A stretch of 64,000 bases of DNA from Triatoma infestans (GCA_011037195.1 JAAEAF010000237.1:186001-250000), one strand, 5' to 3'; counted from the first letter of the stretch, positions 23,280 through 34,252 are shown. The notes: a model not told the origin generated them from the letters alone. Numbers and translations are program-made.

Positions 23280-23630
23280 TGTGGCTTCTGGTCTTTCGAA
23301 TTTTTGAACTGAATCTCTCGAACCTTTCCATCTCACTCTGTTCCTCGGCCTTTCTCTTCTCCTCTTACTCTCCATCCTGTTTAACATAATAGTCTTGGGA
23401 GCTCTCATCTGATCCATTCTTTCCAGATGACTTAGTCTACTTGCCTTAATTATCCTTCTTATATTCTATATGTTCTAAAATACTTTATATTTCCTCGTTG
23501 GTCCAAAATCTCCACACACCATTTTCCTTATGACTTTAGGACGAATAAGCGTTTTGTAGATTGTCAGTTTGTACTTCTGACGAGCAGTTTGGAACAGAAC
23601 AGCATCTTATTTGCGTAAAATGCAAGACTG
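23280..23630 (-). mobile_element. Second, different LINE C-terminal fragment
   Basis: The minus strand reads YKLTIYKTLIRPKVIRKMV, then RRIIKASRLSHLERMDQMRA and RRRERPRNRVRWK, with stops. This matches the thumb plus GH..RM, GRPR..RW pattern of LINE reverse transcriptases. It lies immediately upstream, in transcriptional terms, of the other fragment, so the order is tail of one element followed by palm-to-tail of another. Confidence 0.65.
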
Positions 23631-24019
23631 GCAGCCATAGTTTTTTTTTCAAGTATATTTTATTCTTATTATTAACGAAGCTTTTAACTCCTTCAAATTC
23701 ATCAGCTGCTCTTCTAAAGTGTATATTTCTAGAGGACTTACTATCGGTTTGAACGCCCATTCAAATAGAGGTTACATCTACTGAAACGAGGTCAAGCAGC
23801 TGCTCAAAAACTGAGAACAGGAATGCTAATTTACGATACAGAAAGAATATTGAATCGTTATTCTCATAAAGAGGTTCTTTAGGTCTTTTACTTATTTATA
23901 TGATCCTTGTACTTTCCCTTTTGGATCGGTCTGTTTGCTAGATTGAGTTTTCATCGGAAATACGTGTTTTAAAGTTCCCTGAATACCAACTGAAAATTAA
24001 TAGACGTTGAATATATTTT
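23631..24019. other. Anonymous spacer
   Basis: A family A scrap (GAGTTTTCATCGGAAATACGTGTTTTAAAG at about 23944-23973) lies in otherwise anonymous DNA. Confidence 0.45.
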
Positions 24020-24350
24020 TGTTGGGTCCGCAATGCTCTAGAATTTTATCAGTCTTCTTTTTGTTAGCTCTTTCCGGTTTCGAATTCTCATCCTCTCCTC
24101 TCAGAGCTATCAAGTTTGTGTAGAGAAGAGTTGATTTCAAACTTCAAAGTTTCTGTCACGCACACACTGATTGAATTTGTATCTTACAAACATAATGATA
24201 CAAACATTCAATTATTGTGGTGCGTGACAGAAACTTTGAAGTTGAAATCAACTCTTCTCTCTACACAAAGTTGATAGCCATACTCTTGACAATGGATGAG
24301 ATTCTGTACCGGTTATAAATAACAAAAAAAGGATAAAATCCCAGAAACTG
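24020..24350. mobile_element. Large imperfect palindrome (foldback-type element)
   Basis: The left arm (24044-24168) and right arm (24219-24337) are reverse complements along most of their length. GTTGATTTCAAACTTCAAAG pairs with CTTTGAAGTTGAAATCAAC, and TTTCCGGTTTCGAATTCTCA with the TGAGATTCTGTACCGG side. The roughly 50-bp centre is itself nearly palindromic (ATTGAATTTGTATC, GATACAAACATTCAAT). A single, diverged left arm occurs at 58618-58790. The element has no open frame. Confidence 0.8.
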
Positions 24351-24603
24351 ATAGAGACTGGTAGTCTGTCTACAATGTTGTTCAAATTTAGGCCCTTTTA
24401 TATGCTAAAAACTAACATGAGCAATTATATTTCTCCAACAAGTATTTAAATGTAATACTAATGCCAGTTAGTCTTATTCGAAATTCCCTTTTACAAAGTA
24501 ATTTTAAGAAGTAAAATGATTCATTAATAAATGACCAGGTAGCAAATTAGAAGGAATACCTGGCTATTGGGAAAGTAATTAGTGAGTATTTGCAGTATTT
24601 TAG

Positions 24604-25192
24604 AAAAATCTGGTGTGAGACACTTAAACTATTTTCTCTTTTTGAAGAATTTAATGGAAACAAATTCTTTAAAATTATAAAGTTTAAAAGTTTAGTTGGG
24701 CTGGACTTAAAAAAAAAAGGTGGTCGGGATAAAAACATGTCTCAACTGAGTGTAACTTGTATGGCATCGCCCTCTATTAGTTTCAATTTTAATCAAACCC
24801 AGACAGGTGCCCCTGAATCCGTCTAAAATCTGTTTATCCAGTAAAATGTTACAAATAATAGTTGATAGGATTATATCTAGATAGATTCCGAGTTGAAAGA
24901 AAACTAGCAAATTCCAAAAAGCTCTATTCTGTAAAGTTGCAACTTTGGGTCTTCAAATTTGGAATTATAGCAATGCTTCGAATATATATTAATATTAAAT
25001 AGATTGCGGTACCCATATATTATACTCAAGTGTTACTTTAAGAGAAATGTTTAACGCTACAGTTCCCCCATGTAATCCCCAAAAAAATCAATTTGTCGTT
25101 ATTCAGGGGACACCAAAACATGTATTTCCGGAGAAAATTCCATTTCAGAAATTTGACACGATCTGAATATTTCCTTCTTAAATAGGAGAAAG
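24604..25192 (-). mobile_element. Family A repeat, minus strand
   Basis: The left edge is the inverted 3' terminus AAAATCTGGTGTGAGACAC, followed by TATTTTCTCTT. The right edge, TTCCTTCTTAAATAGGAGAAAG, keeps both arms of the 5' hairpin. The inner blocks ACTCAAGTGTTACTTTAAGAG and CAGGGGACACCAAAACATGTATTTCCGG are in the expected order. A SINE-2 copy begins at the very next base. Confidence 0.75.
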
Positions 25193-25388
25193 GGACAGGT
25201 GGTAGTGTAGTGGTTATGAGCATGGACTTGTAACTAGGAGGTCCCCAGTTCGAGTCCCGCGTATAACTCCTAAATTTTATATTCTTTAAAAAAATGTTAA
25301 AAATAAAGTAGGTGTTTCCGCCCCCGGCCACGACACCTAATTTTGGTAGTTGGACATTAAGCCCGCCTGAAAAAATAGGCATTACATT
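25193..25388 (+). mobile_element. tRNA-derived SINE-2
   Basis: The head GGTGGTAGTGTAGTGGTTATGAGC resembles a tRNA A box. CAGTTCGAGTCCCGC near 25248-25262 is a good B box. The putative anticodon loop CTTGTAA suggests a threonine-like origin, tentatively. The unique body at 25270-25370 (TTTCCGCCCCCGGCCACG, GACATTAAGCCCGCCTG) is unlike SINE-1 and ends in ATTACATTAC. The only copy of this family in the window. Confidence 0.75.
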
Positions 25389-25875
25389 ACTTTTTAAAAT
25401 AGAATAAATAGCAGTATCATTTTCATTGCGACCAGTCTGGTTAGGTATGTGAAATTTCTTGAAATTTAATCTAAAATTGATTGTTATTTGACCGATTGAT
25501 AGGAAATTTTCCTTTTCGACTAGCTCTAGGATAGTTACAATAATATATCAACAACTATATTTGTGTGTGGTTTCATTAAACAATAATAATAATAAATAAC
25601 AATAATTCACATATGGCATTGTTTGTTGTGAAGGTTTGCTGTCATGAATGAATGAATATTATTACCACTTTAACGTAAGCGGACATTATTAAATTACGAC
25701 ATCATCTCAGCAATATACGCATAATTATTTATATTTTTTTACACAATAATAAATTTCCATTATATATGTATGTATGTGTGTATGCATTGAAAAGTAATAT
25801 TCCTGATAGAATTTTATTTATTATTTATTTATTGCCCTTGAGTTGTTTTTGTACTCTGTTTAATATATAAATATA
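25389..25875. other. Anonymous AT-rich sequence
   Basis: No recognisable gene. There are ATA runs near 25583-25600 and TATG runs near 25765-25780. Confidence 0.5.
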
Positions 25876-26310
25876 TTACTTTCTCTTACTGTGTGTTTAT
25901 GTAAAAGGAAGTTATTATAATTAGCGTTTGTGATAGATTTTTCGAAATTTGATTTTTACACACTATGAAGATCCCTCTGTGTGTGCGTATATGTATGTTT
26001 TATGTATGTGAAAAGCAAAATTTAAAAAAAAAAAACACGAAATAAATCATTTGGACATTTTCTTTAGATATTTTTCTGTGACGATAGACGTTTTCTCCAA
26101 ATTATAATTTAAGTGGATTATAAGATTGTTAGACCTGCTATAATAATGAATAAGTATTAAATGTGTTGCCCAAATTCCGAACCTGGTGGAAATAGGTTGA
26201 TCGGAATTGCGGGGCTTTACTCTTAAACATTTTTTTTTGTTTTTTTTCCCCAAGAAAATTGCTTTTTGAGAGGGGGGCCCCCGTCCTAGTTTTATGCTGT
26301 GGAAAGTCAT
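25876..26310 (+). mobile_element. Family A repeat, internally deleted
   Basis: TTACTTTCTCTTACTGTGTG starts the copy, with GTAAAAGGAAGT as hairpin partner. The interior jumps to CCAAATTCCGAACCTGGTGG...GATCGGAATTGCGG near 26170-26215, a damaged second monomer. No 3' end. Confidence 0.6.
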
Positions 26311-27039
26311 GATTTCTTAAAAGTGACATTTTATTATAGTTTTGGTTCTCTCGCATATATTAGTCGACTAAATATTTAGTTAACATCATACTTTTGAAGA
26401 AAATTAATTCACTATAAATATCAATTATTTTTTTGGTAATTCTAAAATTACTGTACAAAATTGTGCGAGTGCAACTATTGCTATAAACAATTAAATTTAT
26501 ATCAATATTATTTTGTTGTTTTCATAAAACAAAAGTGTTTATCAATAGTGATTTCATGAATTGCCATCTTTTATTATTGTTTTCAATAATTTTGTTAGTT
26601 GATAGAACACGAAATTAAATTTATAAGCTTTTAAAAAAGAATGGATGAGCACACTCGAGCACAAGACTTTCGGGGAAATGCAGATATAAATTAACTTCCT
26701 GTTTCAATAAATTCAAAACTATTAATATAAATTGAAATATTATTTTTTAATAGAGATAGTTAATGAATAATTTTATATTGTTTTTAGATTTAGGAAGTGG
26801 AAATATTTTTGTATAGTTTAATTATTTATGCAGTATTATCTGTCTATAAGATTGTGTTGCTTTCTGAGTTTTATCTATTTTAATGTATTCGTTTTTCTTT
26901 ATTCGGTTTTCTTTTTGATTTTTTTATCAATTTATTGTATTATTATTATTATTATTATTCATTAACTAAGAATGGAATACTAGACATTTACTCCCATTCA
27001 TTGATAGCTATTGCGATCGATTTAACGTACTTTAATACT
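26311..27039. other. Anonymous AT-rich sequence
   Basis: Nothing recognised except ATT repeats at 26938-26959. Confidence 0.5.
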
Positions 27040-27310
27040 GTAGAGGATAGATGGTATTACCTTACATTGTACTGGTGTAGCACTTTGGAGGAAAGCTGAA
27101 GATTGCAGCTCTTCCAGAATGCTCCAAAAATCATGTTTCCTGGAATAAGAATGTTTCAAATACGATTGGTAGGTTTGTGTGTATGTAATTGGTTTGAAGA
27201 AAAACATTGGAGCCATTTTTGAGAAAATCGCAAATCAGAAAACTTTTTCTTTTTGTCCTACTTAGGTTTCCTTAAAAACATATATTTCTGGGAACAGGTA
27301 AAGTTTTTTT
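27040..27310 (-). mobile_element. Family A fragment, minus strand
   Basis: GGAGCCATTTTTGAGAAAATCGCAAATCAGAAAACTTTTTC near 27209-27249 and AAACATATATTTCTGGGAAC near 27277 are inverted family blocks. The fragment looks joined across a deletion. Confidence 0.55.
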
Positions 27311-28152
27311 TTGTATTTTTAGAAAATAAGTTCGATTCATTTTTAAAACTAGAAGTTAATTTTATTAATCTAGGTTAATGTAGTACGATTTGTTGCTCTT
27401 AATTTTTGGTATTTTGCTCATTTGGATCCTATGATAGTTTATCACTTTCAACTTCCTGAAGAAAACTATGGCCGGCTAGTTTCTTTAATATAGTACTTAG
27501 AACAGAAGCAAATTGTTCCACTCCTCCTGGTTATCTCCTTATAAATAAGTTGGGTTCTTGACCCTCACTCCACTTCAAATCAGGTCTAGATCAACGCTCA
27601 AACTAGCTCTAGCTCTAGTGTACCACACAGACACACAGATAGACAGACTGACAAAACATAACTGGTTAAAGAGGTAAGACTCGTAAGATGGTGGTGGTAG
27701 TAGTAATAGAGTGAAGTGAAGTATATAATAGTAATTGCCTCCGTTTACTACACACACATGCACAAACAACAGGATCAACTGGTTTTCTAATTCTGGCTCT
27801 CTCCTCTCGTCACTCCCGGCCACCTCCAACAACTTGGTGTCAAGAAGGTAACGCCCCCATATTACCAGCTGGTCTATATAATTCTTCAATTTTTTTTAAT
27901 TTTTTTTTTTTTTCTCTCTCGTAAACAACTTTCTATATAAAGGTAAATAATAAATATACATGTTCATCATCATCAACATTGATTGGACATCATTTTATTT
28001 CTATGCATGTATTTTTTATATATATTTATTACGATGTTCTGTACAGTGAAAGTAATTGATAACAATTATTTGTCTACTTTTTCTAATAATGTATTTCTAT
28101 TACTGGACCTCTTGTAACATATTTTCCTTCTTTTTTTTTTATTATCTTTTAC

Positions 28153-28188
<36 letters not shown>

Positions 28189-28189
28189 C
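27311..28189. other. Composition outlier without an assigned function
   Basis: The stretch 27470-27880 is less AT-biased than its surroundings. Its minus strand carries a 104-codon frame (27575-27889) with some protein-like complexity (YLLDTKLLEVAGSDERREPE). I recognise no domain, and it reads into repeat-like CA and CTAG runs. It could be an exon, a retroposed piece or chance. A GA microsatellite at 28156-28184 follows. Confidence 0.35.
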
Positions 28190-28600
28190 TATAGTTGCAA
28201 ATTTTTGAAATTATGTTATCAAAGGAAATAAGGGTAACTTGAAATGAGGGTAAGTGTGATTTTGTATTAAGAACAAATTTATCTCTCTGGCTTCAAAATT
28301 AGTCTTATATTATATATATATATATATTGTTAAGGTCTGTCCACTTTTATTTGGAACATTCTTTCATGAAAATTGATTTTAGGAAAGATTTGGAGATGCT
28401 GAGAACGTTAGGGCATTCCTGGATTGAGCCAATAGTGTAGTTACTCCTCCACCACATAGTACAAGTTTTAAACTGACTGAAATCATTCAGTAAAAATTTC
28501 AAATTCGCCCTTTTCCCCCAAAAATCGCGGATCATAATGAATATCTATGACTTATGCAGTAAGAGTCGTCTAAGTTTCACGAGAAATTTTTTCTAGTTCT
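28190..28600 (+). mobile_element. Diverged family A fragment
   Basis: The 3' end GCAGTAAGAGTCGTCTAAGTTTCACGAGAAATTTTTT (about 28556-28592) keeps the terminal motif order. CACTTTTATTTGGAACATTC...GAAAATTGATTTTAGG precedes it at 28341-28382. TA repeats lie at 28309-28327. Confidence 0.5.
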
Positions 28601-29050
28601 GCTATTTTTTTTCTAATAGAACCAGCCAGGAAACTTGATAACCATACACTTTTAAAAGTTCGCATGTAACTTCACTTCTAAGTATAATATTTAGAAGTCC
28701 AGAAGATGAATCTGTCAAAGTTAGCTAATTTTCCGGTCTGCTGGATCCAATTAAATTCTATAATTATTCACACTAATTAGTCCTTTTAAGATATTTTTTT
28801 ATTTGCATGTTCTTTTCATTCTTCTTCTTATTATTATTATTATTATTATTACAAATGGAATAAAGTATATTATTAGGACAATATGAGAGTCGGGTAATAT
28901 AAAAGTTTGGGGCGTTTATTTTTATGATAATTTTTAAAGTAGAAATATTCATTGGGGAAATTGATAATTTTCCTTGGGATGGATTGGTTTATAATTTACC
29001 TTTGATTGTTTAGTAATAACTTTGTGTGTGTGTGTGTGCATGATATTTTT
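28601..29050. other. Anonymous AT-rich sequence
   Basis: ATT repeats at 28830-28850 and GT repeats at 29023-29038. No gene seen. Confidence 0.5.
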
Positions 29051-29950
29051 ACTTTCTTTCTTATTCCAAGTAAGAGGAAGTATTGCGCTAGTGTCAAATT
29101 TGCGAGTTTTTTTGAGTTTACACCGGAAATATAAGTTTTGTGATCCCTGTGTCCGAAAAAAATGTTCTTAGCGGATGGTCTGTGTGTTTGAACAAAATAT
29201 AACAAAAACGAAGAATCGTAAGAAGTTCAAACTTCGTATATATTTTGATGTTATTATGGCATCAGACATTAAAGTTTCTGGGAAATCCATCAACCGGAAG
29301 TGGAACTTTACTCATTTCTTCTCCTTTTTCCAGCTTTTCGCGATTTTCCTTAAACTTCGTAACACCTGCATAGAACTATCACTTTTATTTGTAATATTAT
29401 CCTGGGAAAATTGATGTTTTGGGTGGTTCTGGGGGGGAAGAGCAACGTTGATTTCCTGTAATGTACCACTTCAGTAAAATTTATCGTTCTACCACCTGTA
29501 TAAAAATGAATTATTGCAGAATGCAATTCCAAAATTTCAAGAAAATCGGTTTCACCGGAAGTGCAAACTTTACAAAATAGATGTTTGAGTTATTTAGAAT
29601 TTTCTCGAATACGGTTACAACGATTTTCTTTAAAATTAAAAAGGCTCATTGCACAGATAAATACGTATTACTTTTGTTTGTAATATTTTTCTGAAAAAAA
29701 AAAAAATTGCTTTTGAAGAGTTTACTGCGGAATTTGTGCCATTACATTTCAAATGAATTTGAGTTTGTACAATGTTTTGGCTGGCGCTATCTTTTGAAAT
29801 ACAGTGTAAACTCATACAATATCCTACCAGTTATCTGGGCCAGTCTATAACTACACGTCTACTCTTACCATCCCCTACCACCTCTGGCCGTCAATTTCAT
29901 CAATGTATTCACCCCGGAGTAAGAGAAAGTCGTTTGATATTTCATTTTTT
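29051..29950 (+). mobile_element. Family A repeat, near complete
   Basis: It starts ACTTTCTTTCTTATT and AAGTAAGAGGAAGTA closes the 5' hairpin. ACCGGAAGTG occurs at 29293-29302 and 29554-29563, marking two monomers 261 bp apart. Each is followed by TTTTC..GATTTTC(T)TTAAA-type sequence. It ends GGAGTAAGAGAAAGTCGTTTGATATTTCATTTTTT. This is one of the clearest copies for seeing the internal repeat. Confidence 0.85.
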
Positions 29951-30209
29951 ATTTCAGAAATTCTAGCACTCCCACGTTAATCTAAGTAGTTAGTACCTAG
30001 TACTTAAGTGCAAAAAGTTAAGGATTCAATTCTCGTGAGAGTTCCAACAGAATTGAACCACTTCAGTATCGTGAAAAAATGTGGGAATGCTGCAGTTAGT
30101 AGCTATTTTCTACTAGCAAAGGTCCGAACTAAAAGCGATTAAAAACCAAGGCTTGCTAAATACAGGTTTCGTAAAGTAACTTTATGAAAGAATTCAGTTT
30201 TCCCCTTTT

Positions 30210-30310
30210 TTTCTTGGAGAGGAAGTATTATTGCGATCGTATCAAATTTTGAAACTTGATTTTCCACCATAAATACATGCTTTGAGGTCACCAGAGTCAA
30301 AAAAAAAATA
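30210..30310 (+). mobile_element. Family A 5' fragment
   Basis: GAGAGGAAGTATTATTGCGATCGTATCAAATTTTG and CCACCATAAATACATGCTTTGAGGTCACC cover only the first 100 bp of the family. Confidence 0.6.
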
Positions 30311-30973
30311 AGGTTACTAAATATTTATAACCTTTTTTATAGATTTTCCTGAAAGAGAATTGTATGAAAATATATTCATTTCCAATAACTTTCTCTTGAT
30401 TAACAAAGACATAAAAACAAATGAAATATGACTCATTAATAATAATTAATTTCAGTGTTAATACAAATCGATTATTCCCATTGTTATTGTAATGCGAGAT
30501 ATCGGTAATTAATTTGCGTAGTTATTATTACGTTGTGATTCATATTGTCGATAATTTTCTTCTAATTTTTTTTTCTCTCGCTATCTTTATCACTGAATTA
30601 AATACAGAGAAATGTTTGAACTTGGATTACGTACAAGATAAGAATTAGTATATACTATCACAAAACTTTTATCAATCACAGAATAAGATAAACAGTGAAG
30701 TGAATTTTGTAATTTTTTTTATTAAAGATAAAATGAATTAACTTCTTTTTTTTAAATAAAATGAATGTATTAAGCATAGTTTCGTCAGTCCAGATTATAA
30801 AAGATAATTACCGGAAAAGTAAAGAGGAAAAAATTATTTCAAACAGTAGGTACTATTAATTTAATTACTGTTAGGTACTGGTAATTTTTTATTTATTTCA
30901 GAAAGATTATTGCCAGTTGGATCTCTTTTACATATTATTGATAAAATTAAAATTGTAATTTGTTTGTAATTAT
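30311..30973. other. Anonymous AT-rich sequence
   Basis: No gene or repeat recognised. Confidence 0.5.
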
Positions 30974-31451
30974 CACTTTCTCTTCCTCCTGGGAGAGACG
31001 GATATGTTGCGATCGTGTCAATGTTCGAAATAGAATTTTCGCCGGAAATACAGGTGGGGAAATTTTGGGGACCCCTGAATTACGAAAAGAAAACGTATTA
31101 AGCCAATGATGGATGATGTGTGTTTTTTTAAACAGAATATCTCAAATACGAAAAGTTGCTATAAGCTCAAACTGAGTATTCCAAGTAGGTACTCCCACCG
31201 CATCAGACACGAATATTTCAGGCAAAATCCATCAACCGGAAGTGCGACTTAACGGATTTTTGTTTTATTCGTTTTTCGTGATTTTTTTTTAAACTACCAC
31301 CTCCCACTCACTACCTCCCACTTTTATTTCAAACATTTTCCTGGGAAAACTGATTTTTTGAGGGGGCCTTGGGGAACATATGCTTTTCTCTAAAGTACCA
31401 CTTCAGTATAATATATTGGTTTTGCCACCTACATAATATTAATATACATTA
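30974..31451 (+). mobile_element. Family A repeat, 5' half
   Basis: It starts CACTTTCTCTTCCTCC. The 5' half is in full register, with TCAACCGGAAGTGCGACTTAAC near 31232 and CTTTTCTCTAAAGTACCACTTCAG near 31384. It stops at ACATAATATTAATATACATTAG, where SINE-3 begins. The family's 3' half does not resume after the SINE. Confidence 0.75.
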
Positions 31452-31625
31452 GCAGTTCCCTCGCTGATTAGTTCTGGGCTTTATTATCTAGGTTCTCTAC
31501 CAGTTGTAGATTCTCATCCGTTTTTTTTCGCATGATCTTAGTCAACACATCTTTGCCCTCACGGGAATCGAACCCAGCATTCTCGCGACTAAGGCGATTG
31601 CACTAATCACCAAGACCAACGCATG
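31452..31625 (-). mobile_element. tRNA-derived SINE-3, minus strand
   Basis: On the minus strand GCGTTGGTCTTGGTGATTAG is an A-box-like start and GGGTTCGATTCCCGTGAGGG (31558-31577 region) a perfect B box. The body follows (GACTAAGATCATGCG, GATGAGAATCTACAACTGG, AGAACTAATCAGCGAGGGAA). A diverged copy of the body end lies near 60878-60935. Confidence 0.7.
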
Positions 31626-32382
31626 AAGGAGGCTAACTCGAAATGAGGGCTTAGATTATCTCCTACCTAGTGAGGGAGATTTCAAATGTAGGAAAAGTCC
31701 TAAAAAAAAAAATACAATCAAATTATGATAATTAATTCCAACACGCAATTGGGTCGGAAGCGAAGCTTTCAAGCAGAAAAATGCAAATTCCATAGAATCA
31801 TTCACAATAATTGTGACTTACTTAATTCACAATGTATGAAATATAGATATCGTTTACGGGTAAGAGGGGGGTATTCCTTCTCCTTTTCCTCCAGTCTGCA
31901 TAAAACGTTTAGAACAGTGTGACCTTTTTCAGTGTGCTATAATGTCGCATATTTCCCAAACCACGCCGTTTTTGTAGGGAATTGATTTATCTTCCTTTTA
32001 CAAGACTCCCCCTCGCCTTCTATCTCTCTCTCTCTCCCACGCGCACATACAGATGGGACAGGAGTTCCATTTTACTAATAATTTTCCTGGTATTGGACAA
32101 GAAGTGATGAAAGAGGTTTATACTCCCATTTTAGGGGGGTGGGCAAATGTGGTGGGATGTTACTATTGTTCCAAGAATTTCATTGTCATTCGCAGGGTCC
32201 TTTTATTGTTTGTTTACTTTCATAATCTTCTTCCTCTCTTATCTACTCATTCTTCTGTTACAGATTCGTAAAGAAAGAAAATTAGGTTTCGTGTAGGTGT
32301 GAACATTGCAAAATAATAAAATCTACTAAGATGACGTCTTTTTTCTTAATTTTAACAGTAACTATAGACTTTTTTTTTTTTC
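31626..32382. other. Anonymous sequence
   Basis: No recognisable gene. Frames of 65 and 72 codons at 31725-31922 and 32053-32271 have no domain. Confidence 0.5.
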
Positions 32383-33645
32383 TACTTTCATTAACTGTGC
32401 TGGTAAACAGGAAGTATTGCAATCGTGCCAGATTTTCCCCGGAAATACTTGTTTTGAGGTCCTTTGATTATGAAAAAAATGTTTTTAGGAATTGGTGTGT
32501 GTGAGTTTGTGTGTGTTTGAACAAAAAAATATCTCAAAAATTGAAAAATCGCAATAACTAAAAACTCAGTATTCCAAGAAAACCACCGCATCTGAGAATA
32601 TGAAGGTTTTGCGGTCAAAATCAATCAACCACAAATACGATTTTACTTCCGATTTTTTTTGTTGAGTTTTCCTGATTTTCTTGGGGGGAAAAAAAACGGC
32701 TTCAGCAATTTTCTGAAACTTCGTATATTATTTATCTATACACATAAATACCTATCAGTTTTAATTAAAAGAAACATTGTTCCGACAAAATTGGGTGGGA
32801 GGGGGAGCGTCCCTCTTAAAAAATGTCTGGGGAACAGTTACGTTAAGCTTTCCTCTAAAGTACCCTACATTTCAGTAGAATGTATGGTTCCACTTCCTTT
32901 ATAATAAAGGAACATTAGAAGTAATGCTAGATTTGAAGAAAAATTATTAACCGGAAATGCAACTTTAGAGTATTAGTTTTTGAGTTTATTTGGATGCAAC
33001 AGATGCAACAATATTTTTTTTTAACTTGGAATATTAACAGCACAAATCGTATCACAGAACTTATCACAAACAGTTTTCCGAAAAAATATATTTTAGGGCG
33101 AGTGTTCTGGGGTGCCGGTCAGTTAGGTTTAAATTTAAAATGCCTCTATAAGCTTTGTGGCTTGAGATGGAGGGCACTGTCACACAAGTCAAACTCAGTT
33201 ATTGCAAGTGAAACCCCGGCCATCTTATTTTATATGATAAGCCCTACTAAACAATGTTAAGTAAACAAGAGAGACATTTTCCGTGATAGCCTGCTTCATT
33301 TTGTGGTCATCGACCGGTTTCGGGCGTTCGCCCATCTTTAGGATGCGTTTGTCAGACAGTGTGATAACTTACACTTGCACAGAGCAAAATTCAGTTTAGA
33401 CACTCCTTAACATTCGAGTGTGTAAACTGAATTTGCTCTAAGGAAGTCTGTGTTATCATACACAGGTCGATGACCACAAAATGAAGCAGGCTATCACGGA
33501 AAATGTCTCTGATGCTTTCCAGCTCTGCGGAACCAACCACCACAACCATGTTAAGTGAACATTGCAATTATTAAAGAAAATTCGTCAATTATATTGGACT
33601 AATTGTAGTCAGAGAAAATCGTGTGATTCTTTCACACCAGATTGT
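32383..33645 (+). mobile_element. Family A repeat, long copy with a nested insertion
   Basis: It starts ACTTTCATTAACT and ends AGTCAGAGAAAATCGTGTGATTCTTTCACACCAGATT, with the terminal hairpin intact. It holds the late block CAGTTAGGTTTAAATTTAAAATGCC near 33119. The copy is interrupted at 33267-33547 by the hammerhead-like inverted-repeat element. Without that insertion it is about 970 bp. Confidence 0.85.
33267..33547. mobile_element. Inverted-repeat element with hammerhead-like core, copy 2 (both arms)
   Basis: Two arms in inverted orientation meet near 33400-33430 (TTTAGACACTC, GAGTGTGTAAA). The element lies inside a family A copy and is flanked by ATGTTAAGTAAAC (33254-33266) and ATGTTAAGTGAAC (33548-33560). 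This 13-bp target duplication has one mismatch, so the boundaries are well defined. The left arm, read on the minus strand, keeps stem I (CATC/GATG), a perfect stem II (33322-33333), GAAA and CCGGTC. Its CUGANGA is CTAAAGA, a change at a position the hammerhead fold normally requires. The right arm has lost about 45 nt, including the whole core. No coding sequence. Confidence 0.75.
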
Positions 33646-34252
33646 GTACCCCCTCTCTCCCTCTCCCTCTTTACTCTGGGTGCAGGTTTTCATGTTTGTA
33701 AAACAGTGTTAAAAAACCAAAATTTGGCATTCAATTCTAATATAAAACAGGGGTTCCACGACAGCAGTATAAGCTTGTGCCCTATAGCCTTATATCCTTG
33801 CCAGGAAATTTAAATAATCCAATTCTAAAACAGGAATATATATATAGTAAACCTTGGACAACTTGATTTCTGTTTATATTATAGCATTCAATAAATTTGA
33901 CGACACTTTGGAGTTAATAATAATAATTTGTTTTTCAAATTATCTTCACGTTTTAGAACTTAGAATTTAATGAAGGCTAATGTAATTTCAGACCGTCTTG
34001 TGTTTTGGAGGTTAAATTCCAGACTTCTTAAGTATATATTTATAAAAAAAAAATTATGTTATCATATTTGTTTTTTTAATTTAACAGAAAACTGTATTTG
34101 AATAATAAGTCTTGTCAGGCTGGTTGTTACTTCCGAATTTTTTTGTTGTTTTTTAATTACTGATTTTTCTTGTTGTATCATAATTACATGTTTTAGTTTG
34201 TTTTAGTTAAATCAATTGTTGGAAATATAAGTTAGATTTTATCAACAAGTTT
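33646..34252. other. Anonymous AT-rich sequence
   Basis: Nothing recognised. Confidence 0.5.

Noticed and set aside
24547..25382. Several open frames on both strands
   Set aside because: They overlap a family A copy and SINE-2 and have no domain.
31555..31625. Functional tRNA gene on the minus strand
   Set aside because: The B box is perfect but no full cloverleaf is visible, and the head is joined to a body recurring near 60878.
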